Part shown: positions 42,724 through 51,525 of the stretch, in pieces | Numbering within the stretch: position 1 is the stretch's first letter | Layout: each line of letters opens with the position of its first letter | DNA from: UBA2040 sp963977135 | GTDB taxonomy: Bacteria > Bacteroidota > Bacteroidia > Flavobacteriales_D > Crocinitomicaceae | Length of the DNA stretch: 64,000 nt | Direction of reading: 5' to 3' | Assembly (NCBI GenBank): GCA_963977135.1 | Contig: CAXBNN010000007.1 | Coordinates: 1-64,000 of the forward strand | The notes under the pieces: generated by a model | What the model was told of the DNA's origin: nothing | What the model saw: only the letters and a program-made list of their open reading frames with translations | Databases searched by the model: none | Program-made: the position numbers and the translations under genes

Positions 42724-44022
42724 TTAATCTTCCTCTGAGAACCATTCTTTACTCGTCGCAATGATTTTGTCGAAGAATGAACCTCTTGTTTTCTTTGAAT
42801 GTGTCTTAACGTTGGTGTTTTCAGAAACTTGAGCGTATTGGCTTTTGCCTTGTCCTTCAAATCCTTTCAAAACAAGACCAATTCCAGTAGAGTACATTGG
42901 ACTTGTTAAACCTTCAATTTTATTGTTGTTTGCTAAATGCTCTGTTGGGTAACCAATGCGAGTATCCATTCCAGTCACGTATTCGAACAATTGAGTCATG
43001 TGTTTCAATTGTGCGCCACCGCCTGTTACTACAATTCCACCTATCAATTTCTTTTCGTAACCAGAGTTTCTGATTTCGTAGTGAACCAATTCAATGATTT
43101 CCTCCATTCGGCTTTGAATGATATTTGCCAAATTGCGAAGTGTAATTTCTTTCGGTTCTTTTCCTCTTAAACCTGGAATACAAACTACTTCATTTTCGCT
43201 GCTTTCACTTGCCAACGCAGAACCAAATTTTTGTTTCAACATTTCAGCTTGGCGCTTCATGATTGTACAACCTTCTTTGATGTCTTCTGTAATGACATTT
43301 CCTCCGAACGGTATAACTGCAGTATGACGGATGATTCCTTCATGGAAAATTGCTACGTCTGTTGTTCCACCACCTATGTCAACCAAAACAACTCCAGCTT
43401 CTTTTTCCTCTTCAGAAAGAACAGCCTCGGCAGATGCGATTGGTTCAAGGATAATATCTTTCACCTCCAAATTCGCTTTTTGAACGCATTTGTTGATGTT
43501 CAATACAGCTCCAACGTTGCCAGTTATGATGTGGAAATTCGCCTCTAAGCGAACTCCTGCGTGACCAATTGGATCTTTAATTCCTTGTTCGTTGTCAATG
43601 ATATATTCTTGAGGAATAACTGTGATTATTTCTTCACCTGGCTGCATGACCAATTTGTACATGTCTTCAACCAAAGCATCGATATCTTTTTGACTGATTT
43701 CATTTACATGTTGAGATCGAGTATGAATACCTCTGTGTTGTAAACTTTTTATGTGCTGACCAGCAATACCAACGTTTACACTTTTCAATATAACTTCGTA
43801 TTTGTCATTCAAAGCTTCCTGAGCTTGAGTAACAGCCGCTTCAATAGAGAAAACAGTTTTTTCAATGTTGGAAACAATTCCACGCATCACGCCCAATGAC
43901 TCACTTGAGCCCATAGCCAAAATTTCAATTTTACCATGTTCGTTTTTTCGACCAACGAAACAAGCAATCTTTGTTGTTCCTATATCGAGGCCTACTACCA
44001 CTTTAGACATGTTATCTGTCAT
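42724..44022 (-). CDS. ftsA: Cell division protein FtsA
   Basis: 432 residues from the ATG at 44022; a TTG at 44043 would overlap ftsQ and add 7 residues. GAGTT-type reading AGGAG lies directly before the ATG, but spacing is short, and an ATG at 44010 is an alternative. It has the actin-like phosphate loop DIGTTKIACFVG and the DIGGGTTDVAIF second phosphate motif. It tethers FtsZ to the membrane: the C-terminus KTRGSFFDKIIATSKEWFSEED looks like an amphipathic helix. The start is five bases beyond the ftsQ stop. Confidence 0.96.
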   Translation of the reverse strand: MTDNMSKVVVGLDIGTTKIACFVGRKNEHGKIEILAMGSSESLGVMRGIVSNIEKTVFSIEAAVTQAQEALNDKYEVILKSVNVGIAGQHIKSLQHRGIHTRSQHVNEISQKDIDALVEDMYKLVMQPGEEIITVIPQEYIIDNEQGIKDPIGHAGVRLEANFHIITGNVGAVLNINKCVQKANLEVKDIILEPIASAEAVLSEEEKEAGVVLVDIGGGTTDVAIFHEGIIRHTAVIPFGGNVITEDIKEGCTIMKRQAEMLKQKFGSALASESSENEVVCIPGLRGKEPKEITLRNLANIIQSRMEEIIELVHYEIRNSGYEKKLIGGIVVTGGGAQLKHMTQLFEYVTGMDTRIGYPTEHLANNNKIEGLTSPMYSTGIGLVLKGFEGQGKSQYAQVSENTNVKTHSKKTRGSFFDKIIATSKEWFSEED

Positions 44023-44026
44023 ACTC

Positions 44027-44821
44027 CTATTTTTTCTTTCCAACTATTTGATTCTCGTATTTGAGAACAATTTCACTGTATTTATTCCAACCTTCGTAAG
44101 GCAATCCGTGCTTGTAAAAGACTTTTAGCTTATCAAATTTCTCTGAAACTTCCTTGTCCGTATAAGCAGTACCGAAAACGATAATGTGTCCTCCAACCTG
44201 CGGTGTCATTACAAATTCTCCGTTTTTTCGCAGGTGAATCTGAGCTATTTGAGCCCGTAGGAATGGATCATTACAAACATAGTTTGATATTCGGTACACA
44301 TCGTCGAGTTTTCGAATACTTTTCAAGGAGTCATTGTTAATTATCTCCGCTACTGGTGGCGAATTCAGTTTGTCTGGAATAAACCCATTTACAACAACAA
44401 CTCTTGCCGTATGAGCAGACGATGGATGCATTGTATGTCCTTCTCGATCTAAGTAATAAGTTTCTCCGTATTGATTGAAAATACGTGCAATTGGGACTCT
44501 CAGTTCAACATCGATAGACCAATTTGCGCCGATTTTTGAATAAGCTTTAACGTCTTTAACCTCTGGCATCGCTTCAATGAATCGTTCAACTGAATGGATG
44601 TTTAAGTTCTTAAAAGTTTGACCTGGGTAAATCAGCTTTTCCCTTTGTAAACGTTCGACTAATTCGGTTTCTGTAAGAAAACTACTTTCACCTTCAACGT
44701 GAATTATTATTTTCGGCAAAGCAAGCACAGTCTCGTTTTGAGCCTTATACATAAATGCCAAAAGCATCACCAATACGATGCTAGAAAGTGATATGAGCGC
44801 TATTTTGAGCCAAGGTTTCAT
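44027..44821 (-). CDS. ftsQ: Cell division protein FtsQ
   Basis: 264 residues. One transmembrane helix (about 7-26) places the rest in the periplasm. A POTRA-like domain (about 36-105: IIIHVEGESSFLTETELVERL, FKNLNIHSVERFIEAMPEVKDVKAY) is followed by the FtsQ beta domain. It connects cytoplasmic and periplasmic division proteins (FtsL, FtsI, FtsW). Its ATG overlaps the murC stop by four bases (ATGA). Confidence 0.93.
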   Translation of the reverse strand: MKPWLKIALISLSSIVLVMLLAFMYKAQNETVLALPKIIIHVEGESSFLTETELVERLQREKLIYPGQTFKNLNIHSVERFIEAMPEVKDVKAYSKIGANWSIDVELRVPIARIFNQYGETYYLDREGHTMHPSSAHTARVVVVNGFIPDKLNSPPVAEIINNDSLKSIRKLDDVYRISNYVCNDPFLRAQIAQIHLRKNGEFVMTPQVGGHIIVFGTAYTDKEVSEKFDKLKVFYKHGLPYEGWNKYSEIVLKYENQIVGKKK

Positions 44822-46200
44822 ATCTCAGTTTTGATTTTTGTGATTTCAGGAACCAATCGATCTATGTCGCCGGCGCCAATTGTTAGAAGGACACAATCGT
44901 CGAGAGTTTTGATATGATTTGTTACTTTATCAGCTGATAAAAGTACTTTATGTTTTGCGGTTATTTTACCAAGTAAAGCGTCACTCGTAATTCCTGGAAT
45001 TGGCTCTTCTCGGGCTGGGTAAATTGGCATTAAAATGACTTCATCCAGTCGTGAAAGTTGTTCGGCAAATCCATCAAAAAAGTCTCTTGTTCTTGAGAAT
45101 AAGTGTGGTTGGAAAACGCCTATTTTAGTTCGATTTGGATACAATAATTCTATAGAATCTAAAAGTGCTTTTATTTCTGTTGGATGATGCGCATAGTCAT
45201 CAATGTAAATGAAATTATCTTTGTTGATATGGTAGTCAAATCGTCTTTTTACGCCTTTGAAAGTGGACAATCCATGTCTAATTTCGCGTTCAGATAAACC
45301 CAACCAATCCAATAAAACGATACAGCTTAGGGCATTTTCTGCGTTATGTATTCCAGGTATTCCAAGGTGTACATTTTGCCAATTCATATTGGGACCAGAA
45401 ACATCAAAGAGAAATTTCTCATTTTCGAAACGTAGGCCAGTGGCATTGTAATCGGCTGAAGAATGGTTAATTCCGTAAGTTTTTGTATTTGTTGATGTTT
45501 TTAAATCTATTCCTGATTTTAAGACAAGTAAGCCATCTTTATCAATCAAATTTGCATAGTCGTTGAAACCTTTATTGAAATTTTCTACCGTTCCATAGAT
45601 GTCCAAATGATCTGGATCCATAGCTGTGATAATCGATGCAAATGGTTTCAGTTGCAAAAAGCTTCTATCAAATTCATCTGCCTCTATAACAGTGAATTCG
45701 GCTTCGGGATTACTTAGAAAGTTAGATTCAAAATTACTTGAAATTCCACCAAGAAAAGCGTTGCAATGCAAAGGTGATTCGTTTAATACATGAGCCAATA
45801 AGCAGCTTGTTGTTGTTTTTCCATGGGTACCAGCAACTCCAAGTCCTTTATAATTTCTTGTTAAGATACCGAGAACTTCTGACCGTTTAAACAGCTGATA
45901 ACCGTTACTTTGAAAATAGGTTAGTTCACCGAAATTAACTGGAACAGCGGGAGTTCGAATAACTAAAGTTTCATTTTTGTTGATTAATTCACCTACCGTC
46001 TCACCTTTGTCGTCGAAGTGAATTTTTGCCCCTAGTGCGTTTAAATTATCCGTAATTCCACTAGGAGTTTTGTCGTAACCGAGAACTTCTTTTCCTTCTG
46101 AGATAAAATATTTGGCAAGCGCAGACATTCCTATTCCTCCAATGCCTAAGAAATAGACTTGGTTGTAATGGGAAAGTGTTATGTTATCTAGTTTGCTCAA
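44818..46200 (-). CDS. murC: UDP-N-acetylmuramate--L-alanine ligase
   Basis: 460 residues. It begins at a TTG (46198-46200), whose last bases overlap the murG stop as TTGA, in the same way as the ATGA overlaps elsewhere in this operon. The conserved opening YFLGIGGIGMSAL lies 16 residues in, so no later start fits. ATP loop GTHGKTT (124-130), then EADEFDRSF and the C-terminal YAHHPTEI. It adds L-alanine to UDP-MurNAc in the cytoplasm. Length is normal. Confidence 0.97.
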   Translation of the reverse strand: MSKLDNITLSHYNQVYFLGIGGIGMSALAKYFISEGKEVLGYDKTPSGITDNLNALGAKIHFDDKGETVGELINKNETLVIRTPAVPVNFGELTYFQSNGYQLFKRSEVLGILTRNYKGLGVAGTHGKTTTSCLLAHVLNESPLHCNAFLGGISSNFESNFLSNPEAEFTVIEADEFDRSFLQLKPFASIITAMDPDHLDIYGTVENFNKGFNDYANLIDKDGLLVLKSGIDLKTSTNTKTYGINHSSADYNATGLRFENEKFLFDVSGPNMNWQNVHLGIPGIHNAENALSCIVLLDWLGLSEREIRHGLSTFKGVKRRFDYHINKDNFIYIDDYAHHPTEIKALLDSIELLYPNRTKIGVFQPHLFSRTRDFFDGFAEQLSRLDEVILMPIYPAREEPIPGITSDALLGKITAKHKVLLSADKVTNHIKTLDDCVLLTIGAGDIDRLVPEITKIKTEI

Positions 46201-47300
46201 TGTTTTGCGATTGATTCTATAACGTTAAGTATGTCTTTGGTTGCATGAGATTTGCCCATTTTCAGGATGTTTTCTGATAATTCTTGTTGTTCTTTTTCGT
46301 TTGACATTAAGTCGAAAATACATGGAACCAGACTAAACCTAGCGTTAGTGTCTTTAACCAAAATTGCAGCACCTTTGTTGACCAATGCCATTGCATTTTT
46401 AGTTTGATGATCTTCAGAAACGTTGGGAGAAGGAACAAGAATTGCTGGTTTTCCAACTAGGCACAGTTCTGAAACAGAAAGTGCACCAGCACGCGAAACA
46501 ATTATATCTGCTGCGCAATAGGCATCGGCCATATTTTGAATGAATGCGCTGTAATGAATATTTTTGTATTTCTTTGGTTTTAGATTTTCTTCTATTCCAT
46601 CAAAATAGAATTTACCAACTTGCCACAAAAGTTGAAATCCACTGTTTTCTATCTGTTCGATATGAAGAGTCATGGAGTCATTTATTGTTTTTGCTCCCAA
46701 ACTTCCACCCATTATGAATATAGTCTTAAGATCTGGATTTAATCCTATGTTTTTTCTTGCTTGCGCCTGATTATTATCCGCTGGGATGGCGGAAAGTCTA
46801 ACAGGATTTCCTGTCATATGCAATTTTTCTTTTCCAAAAACAGACTCTAAATTCTCATACGCTACACATACGGCTTTTGCTTTTTTTGCCAGAATCCTGT
46901 TTGTTTTGCCTGGGTAAGAATTTTGTTCTTGTAAAAGGGTAGGTATTCCCAAAAGATTGGCCATTTGTAAAGTTGGGCCCGAAGCATATCCACCAACACC
47001 AATAACAACTTGAGGGTTAAATTTCTTTATTATTTTTCTTGCTTTCCACAAGCTTGAAATGATTTTAAACGGAAGAGCAAAGTTTGATAAAGCAAATTTT
47101 CGCTGAAACCCTCTGATGTCTAATCCTTCGATTTTGTAGCCTGCAGCAGGAACCTTTTCCATTTCCATTTTGCCCTTCGCGCCAATAAAAAGTATGTCGA
47201 CGTTAGGGTAGTTTGCTTTAATTTCATCGGCAATGGCCACAGCGGGAAAGATGTGTCCACCCGTTCCGCCTCCTGATATGATTACGCGTTCTAGTTTCAT
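46197..47300 (-). CDS. murG: UDP-N-acetylglucosamine--N-acetylmuramyl-(pentapeptide) pyrophosphoryl-undecaprenol GlcNAc transferase
   Basis: 367 residues. GGGTGGH (10-16) near the N-terminus is the lipid-I binding G-loop of MurG. Further family motifs: GVGGYASGP and QEQNSYPGKTNR in the N-terminal domain, IMGGSLGAKTIN at the GlcNAc-nucleotide site, and SRAGALSVSELCLVGKPAILVP. It converts lipid I to lipid II on the inner leaflet of the membrane. It overlaps ftsW and murC by four bases each. Confidence 0.97.
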   Translation of the reverse strand: MKLERVIISGGGTGGHIFPAVAIADEIKANYPNVDILFIGAKGKMEMEKVPAAGYKIEGLDIRGFQRKFALSNFALPFKIISSLWKARKIIKKFNPQVVIGVGGYASGPTLQMANLLGIPTLLQEQNSYPGKTNRILAKKAKAVCVAYENLESVFGKEKLHMTGNPVRLSAIPADNNQAQARKNIGLNPDLKTIFIMGGSLGAKTINDSMTLHIEQIENSGFQLLWQVGKFYFDGIEENLKPKKYKNIHYSAFIQNMADAYCAADIIVSRAGALSVSELCLVGKPAILVPSPNVSEDHQTKNAMALVNKGAAILVKDTNARFSLVPCIFDLMSNEKEQQELSENILKMGKSHATKDILNVIESIAKH

Positions 47301-48448
47301 TCTTTTTCCTCTTGAGGGTTCATTTGTTTATGGGCGATACTTTGTACAATCCCGATAGACGCACAAGTCATAATTAATGCTGATCCACCCATTGCTAATA
47401 ATGGCATATTTTGACCCGTTACAGGGAAAACACCAGTGCACACAAGCATATTTACAGAGGCTTGTGTGAGCATAAGTATGCCAATGCCTATGCATACATA
47501 AGTTTCGAATAGCTTTTTAGAATTTAAGCCAATTTTTATAATTCTGAATAAAAGAATTAGATAAGCAAGGATGAGAAATAGTGCTGAAAACAGACCAAAT
47601 TCTTCAACGAAAGAAGCGTAATAGAAATCGGCATATGCCTCTGGTAAATATTCTTTGAGTTTTCCATCACCAACACCTTGACCAAGAACACCGCCGCTAT
47701 AAATTGCCAATTGAGCATTTAATGCCTGAGCATTTGCAGCGACATTCTTTTCATCATCCATCTTATTCAGAATCCTGTTCTCCCAGGTTTCATAACGAGG
47801 TAAAATACCCAATTCTGGAACGGCTTTGTGTATGCTTACAATTACGGAAAGAAATATAATTCCACTACCAAGTAGTATGGCTATTTTGCTAAATGGAACC
47901 TTGCCTAGGAACAACATGAAAAGGCTTATCATGAATAGAATGGCTGCTGTCGAAAAATTATCCTTTACTATCAATCCACATATGATAATAATCGGCAACA
48001 TGATGGGCCAGAAACCCTTTCGCCAGTCGCTCATGACTTGACTTTTCTTTACCATTAATCGAGATAAATAAACGATCAATGCTAGTTTGGCAAAATCAGA
48101 CGATTGGAAGGTAAGTCCAATGAATGGGATTTTAACCCATCGTCCAGCACCGTTGACTCTCGTCCCAAAAAAGAAGGTGAAAAGCAACAAGGCAATAGCA
48201 AAATAGAAGGCCACTTTGGATAACATTGAGATATACTTTGGATCCTTTCGGTGAAGCCAAATTGCTAAACCTAAACCAATAATAACGTACACAAAGTGTT
48301 TGAACAAATATTTAAATGGCGTTCCACCCTCGATTTTCACGAGAATAGGAACGAAGCTGTAAACACTAACCAAAGAGAAGGCTAACATTAAGAGCGTTAT
48401 AATCCAGATGACTCTGTCACCTTTTAAATATTTGAGGTATTCGTTCAT
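47297..48448 (-). CDS. ftsW: Septal peptidoglycan polymerase FtsW (SEDS)
   Basis: 383 residues with about ten transmembrane helices, as for SEDS proteins. Family motifs include FFGTRVNGAGRWV and the PVTGQNMPLLAMGGSALI segment near the end. It polymerises lipid II into glycan strands together with its partner FtsI. It begins one base after the stop of the 160-codon gene upstream and overlaps murG by four bases. Confidence 0.96.
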   Translation of the reverse strand: MNEYLKYLKGDRVIWIITLLMLAFSLVSVYSFVPILVKIEGGTPFKYLFKHFVYVIIGLGLAIWLHRKDPKYISMLSKVAFYFAIALLLFTFFFGTRVNGAGRWVKIPFIGLTFQSSDFAKLALIVYLSRLMVKKSQVMSDWRKGFWPIMLPIIIICGLIVKDNFSTAAILFMISLFMLFLGKVPFSKIAILLGSGIIFLSVIVSIHKAVPELGILPRYETWENRILNKMDDEKNVAANAQALNAQLAIYSGGVLGQGVGDGKLKEYLPEAYADFYYASFVEEFGLFSALFLILAYLILLFRIIKIGLNSKKLFETYVCIGIGILMLTQASVNMLVCTGVFPVTGQNMPLLAMGGSALIMTCASIGIVQSIAHKQMNPQEEKE

Positions 48449-48449
48449 T

Positions 48450-48932
48450 TTATACCGTACGGTAAGAAGCTATGAAATCGTTGATATACGACTCGTTTTC
48501 GTTACCATCGCTAATAGATCCGGTAATAAGCATTACACTTTTTTGACGAGGCAGAGTAACCGCCATAATTAAAGCATCTTCCATAGTTGAAACCGCAATG
48601 TAGGTTGGCAAATGCTTTACCCATTTTTCTGGAATTGCGAATTTTGGACTATCGTAAACGATGATAGATCCTATCTTCTCAAGGAGCCCTTCTTTTTCGT
48701 CAAGTACTTGTAAAACTTCGTTCTTTTTCGCTACCCAATGGATAGGATCAGGGAAGGATGAAATAGTTTGAATTAGATCATCAATACTATTTCCAAACCA
48801 AGTGAAAAGGTCTTTTTCTAGTATTTTGCCGTGAGGTCTCATCTGCACCTTGTTAATACGGTCCAGCGCCTCTTTTCGTGCTTGCAATAGCTGCAGCGCC
48901 GAATTGATATGTGCTTCGTTTCTAGTTCCCAT
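48450..48932 (-). CDS. Unknown 160-residue protein inside the division cluster
   Basis: 160 residues, no signal peptide or transmembrane helix, rich in charged residues. It lies between murD (2 bases upstream) and ftsW (1 base downstream), so it is firmly in the operon, but the standard Bacteroidota order has no gene here. The first half is helical (ALQLLQARKEALDRINKVQM). The second half, IAVSTMEDALIMAV...QKSVMLITGSISDG, follows the pattern of the MurD C-terminal domain (AGTAMEAVAFGYRLAQ...ETVLLSPACASFD), but lacks the ATP-binding region and the rest of a Mur ligase. It may be a decayed or repurposed piece of murD. No function can be given. Confidence 0.75.
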   Translation of the reverse strand: MGTRNEAHINSALQLLQARKEALDRINKVQMRPHGKILEKDLFTWFGNSIDDLIQTISSFPDPIHWVAKKNEVLQVLDEKEGLLEKIGSIIVYDSPKFAIPEKWVKHLPTYIAVSTMEDALIMAVTLPRQKSVMLITGSISDGNENESYINDFIASYRTV

Positions 48933-48934
48933 GA

Positions 48935-50278
48935 TTATAATGTTCTAACTGCTTTTTTAAACTGATTTCCTCTGTCTTCGTAGTTTTCGAAAAGATCGAA
49001 ACTTGCGCAAGCCGGTGAAAGTAAAACTGTTTCATCTTTTTGAGCCAAACGGTAACCGAATGCAACTGCTTCCATAGCTGTTCCTGCTTCAACAATCGTT
49101 TCAACAACATCGCCAAATGCCTCTATGATTTTTTGGTTGTCTTTACCCAAGCAAATAATTGCTTTTACTTTGTCTTTAACTAATTCAGTTAATTCGGAGT
49201 AATCATTCCCTTTATCAACACCACCAACAATCCAAACCGTTGGTTTATCCATTGATTCAAGAGCAAACCACGTACTATTCACGTTTGTTGCTTTAGAGTC
49301 ATTGATAAATTCGATACCGTGAACTTTGGCAACGAATTCCATTCGATGTTCTACGTTAATGAAATCAGTTAGACTCTCTCGAATAGACTCTTTCCTGATT
49401 TCTAAAATTCTCGCTGCGATACCTGACGCGAGCGAATTCTGTGCATTGTGCTTACCTTTAAGGGCTAAATCGTGGATTGACATAGTAAATTGTTTATGGA
49501 TTTTGATAATAAGTTCTTCGTTTTCCAAATAGCCGCCAATTGTTTGTTTCTCCTTTAAAGAGAAGGGCGCCATTTGAGCTTTGGGTTTACGTTTTTCTAT
49601 TTCTGCTTTTAATATTGGATCATCATAATTGTAAATGAACCAGTCGTTTTCTGTCTGATTTTGTATTATTCTAAATTTCGCATCGACATACAATTGCATA
49701 TCATAATTGTAGCGGTCCAAATGATCTGGAGTGATGTTGGTCAGGATTGCTATATCGGCTTTGAAATCAAACATTTCTTCCAATTGAAAAGAACTCAATT
49801 CAATTACATACCAATCATAGTTTTCTTCTGCAACTTGTTTCGCAAAACTGAATCCTACATTTCCTGCTAAACCAACTTTAATTCCTGCTTTCTTAAGGAT
49901 ATGATGGGTAAGCATAGCTGTTGTCGTTTTCCCATTACTTCCAGTTATACATATTGTTTTTGCAGTGTTGTATGGTGCAGCAAACTCAATCTCAGATAAC
50001 ACTTTTTTGCGTAGCGTCAAGAATTTTTTAATCAAAGGAATGGTGCTAGGTATTCCTGGTGATTTTACAATGCAATCTGCTGCTAAAATTCGTTCTTCTG
50101 TATGCTGACCTTCTTCAAATTCAATTTTGTATTCAATAAGTTTTTGACGGTATTCATCCTTTATTTTACCCATGTCCGAAACGAACACAGAAAGTCCTTT
50201 CGCTTTTGCAAGAATTGCTGCGCCAACGCCGCTTTCGCCAGCGCCCAGAATTGCGATATTTTGACCGTGGAAAGACAC
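48935..50278 (-). CDS. murD: UDP-N-acetylmuramoylalanine--D-glutamate ligase
   Basis: 447 residues from a GTG start (50276-50278) that overlaps the mraY stop as TAGTG. N-terminal nucleotide-sugar fold ILGAGESGVG (10-19), ATP loop GSNGKTT (113-119), and the C-terminal LSPACASFDLFENYEDRG signature of MurD. It adds D-glutamate to UDP-MurNAc-L-Ala in the cytoplasm. Confidence 0.97.
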   Translation of the reverse strand: MSFHGQNIAILGAGESGVGAAILAKAKGLSVFVSDMGKIKDEYRQKLIEYKIEFEEGQHTEERILAADCIVKSPGIPSTIPLIKKFLTLRKKVLSEIEFAAPYNTAKTICITGSNGKTTTAMLTHHILKKAGIKVGLAGNVGFSFAKQVAEENYDWYVIELSSFQLEEMFDFKADIAILTNITPDHLDRYNYDMQLYVDAKFRIIQNQTENDWFIYNYDDPILKAEIEKRKPKAQMAPFSLKEKQTIGGYLENEELIIKIHKQFTMSIHDLALKGKHNAQNSLASGIAARILEIRKESIRESLTDFINVEHRMEFVAKVHGIEFINDSKATNVNSTWFALESMDKPTVWIVGGVDKGNDYSELTELVKDKVKAIICLGKDNQKIIEAFGDVVETIVEAGTAMEAVAFGYRLAQKDETVLLSPACASFDLFENYEDRGNQFKKAVRTL

Positions 50279-51525
50279 TATCTCAATTTCAATGTTACTA
50301 TTGTGAATACTGCTAAAAGAATACCTACAATCCAGAATCTAGCTACGATTTTGGCCTCGTGTATTCCCTTTTTCTGGTAATGATGATGCAAAGGAGCCAT
50401 GAGGAATATCCTTCTGCCTTCGCCGAATCGCCGCTTGGTGAGTTTGAAATAGCCAACCTGCATGATTACTGATAAGTTTTCAATCAAGAAAACACCGCAA
50501 AGCACAGGAATTAGCAACTCTTTTCGAATGGATATAGCAAATACGGCAATGATTCCACCTAGCGCTAACGAACCAGTGTCACCCATAAATATCTGAGCAG
50601 GGAAGGAGTTGTACCAAAGGAATCCAATACACGCTCCTACAAATGCAGAGATGAAGATTACCATTTCTTCGGCCATCGGGATGTACATCACATCTAGATA
50701 TTCTGAAAATCGTACGTTGGAACTTACATAAGCGAATATTGCAAGTGCCAAACCAATTATGGCCGATGAACCTGTGGCCAAACCGTCTAGTCCATCTGTC
50801 ATGTTCGCTCCATTAGAGACAGCTATAACGATGAAAATAACAACAGGAATAAAGATTAGCCACCCATAGCTTTTCTTACTATCGCCAATTAACCAATTGT
50901 AATTGAATTCATTTCCTTTGATAAATGGAATTGTCGTAGTCATATCACGCGTGCTAATCCATTTACTTTCGTTGTCTGTTTTAAACGCACTGTGCTTGTC
51001 TGTCACTTCTTCTTCATCTGCAGAAAGGACATAATTTGCCGGAACTTTTTTGTGCACTTGCACGTCATCAGAGAAATATAATATTGAACCTACTATTATT
51101 CCAACACCAATCTGACCGATAACCTTAAACTTTCCTGCTAATCCCTTTTTGTTTTTGCGGAAAACTTTGATGTAATCATCTATAAAACCTATGAAACCAA
51201 GCCATACAGTCGCAAGAAGCATTGTTAGAACATAGATGTTATGAAGCTTAGCGAAAAGTAAAGTTGGAATAAGGATGGCAGCCAAAATCATTAATCCACC
51301 CATTGTTGGGGTTCCAGATTTTTCAATTTGACCTTCAAGTCCAAGATCGCGAACAGTTTCACCAATTTGCTGACGACGCAAAAGGTTAATTATTTTCTTT
51401 CCGAATACGATAGATATTATCAATGATAAAATCAACGCCATTGAGGCGCGGAAAGATATAAATTCGAATAATCCCGCTCCTGGGAAATTAAATTTGTCTA
51501 GATAATGGAATAAGTAGTACAACAT
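50278..51525 (-). CDS. mraY: Phospho-N-acetylmuramoyl-pentapeptide transferase
   Basis: 415 residues, longer than the roughly 360 of Escherichia coli. Ten hydrophobic helices with GTPTMGG (71-77), the catalytic Asp pair in GFIDDYIK (116-117) and NMTDGLDG (241-248), and a late HHHYQKKG. The extra length is a hydrophilic stretch at about 152-222 (EEEVTDKHSAFKTDNESK), which is often seen in Bacteroidota MraY. It forms lipid I from UDP-MurNAc-pentapeptide and undecaprenyl phosphate at the inner membrane. Confidence 0.97.
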   Translation of the reverse strand: MLYYLFHYLDKFNFPGAGLFEFISFRASMALILSLIISIVFGKKIINLLRRQQIGETVRDLGLEGQIEKSGTPTMGGLMILAAILIPTLLFAKLHNIYVLTMLLATVWLGFIGFIDDYIKVFRKNKKGLAGKFKVIGQIGVGIIVGSILYFSDDVQVHKKVPANYVLSADEEEVTDKHSAFKTDNESKWISTRDMTTTIPFIKGNEFNYNWLIGDSKKSYGWLIFIPVVIFIVIAVSNGANMTDGLDGLATGSSAIIGLALAIFAYVSSNVRFSEYLDVMYIPMAEEMVIFISAFVGACIGFLWYNSFPAQIFMGDTGSLALGGIIAVFAISIRKELLIPVLCGVFLIENLSVIMQVGYFKLTKRRFGEGRRIFLMAPLHHHYQKKGIHEAKIVARFWIVGILLAVFTIVTLKLR

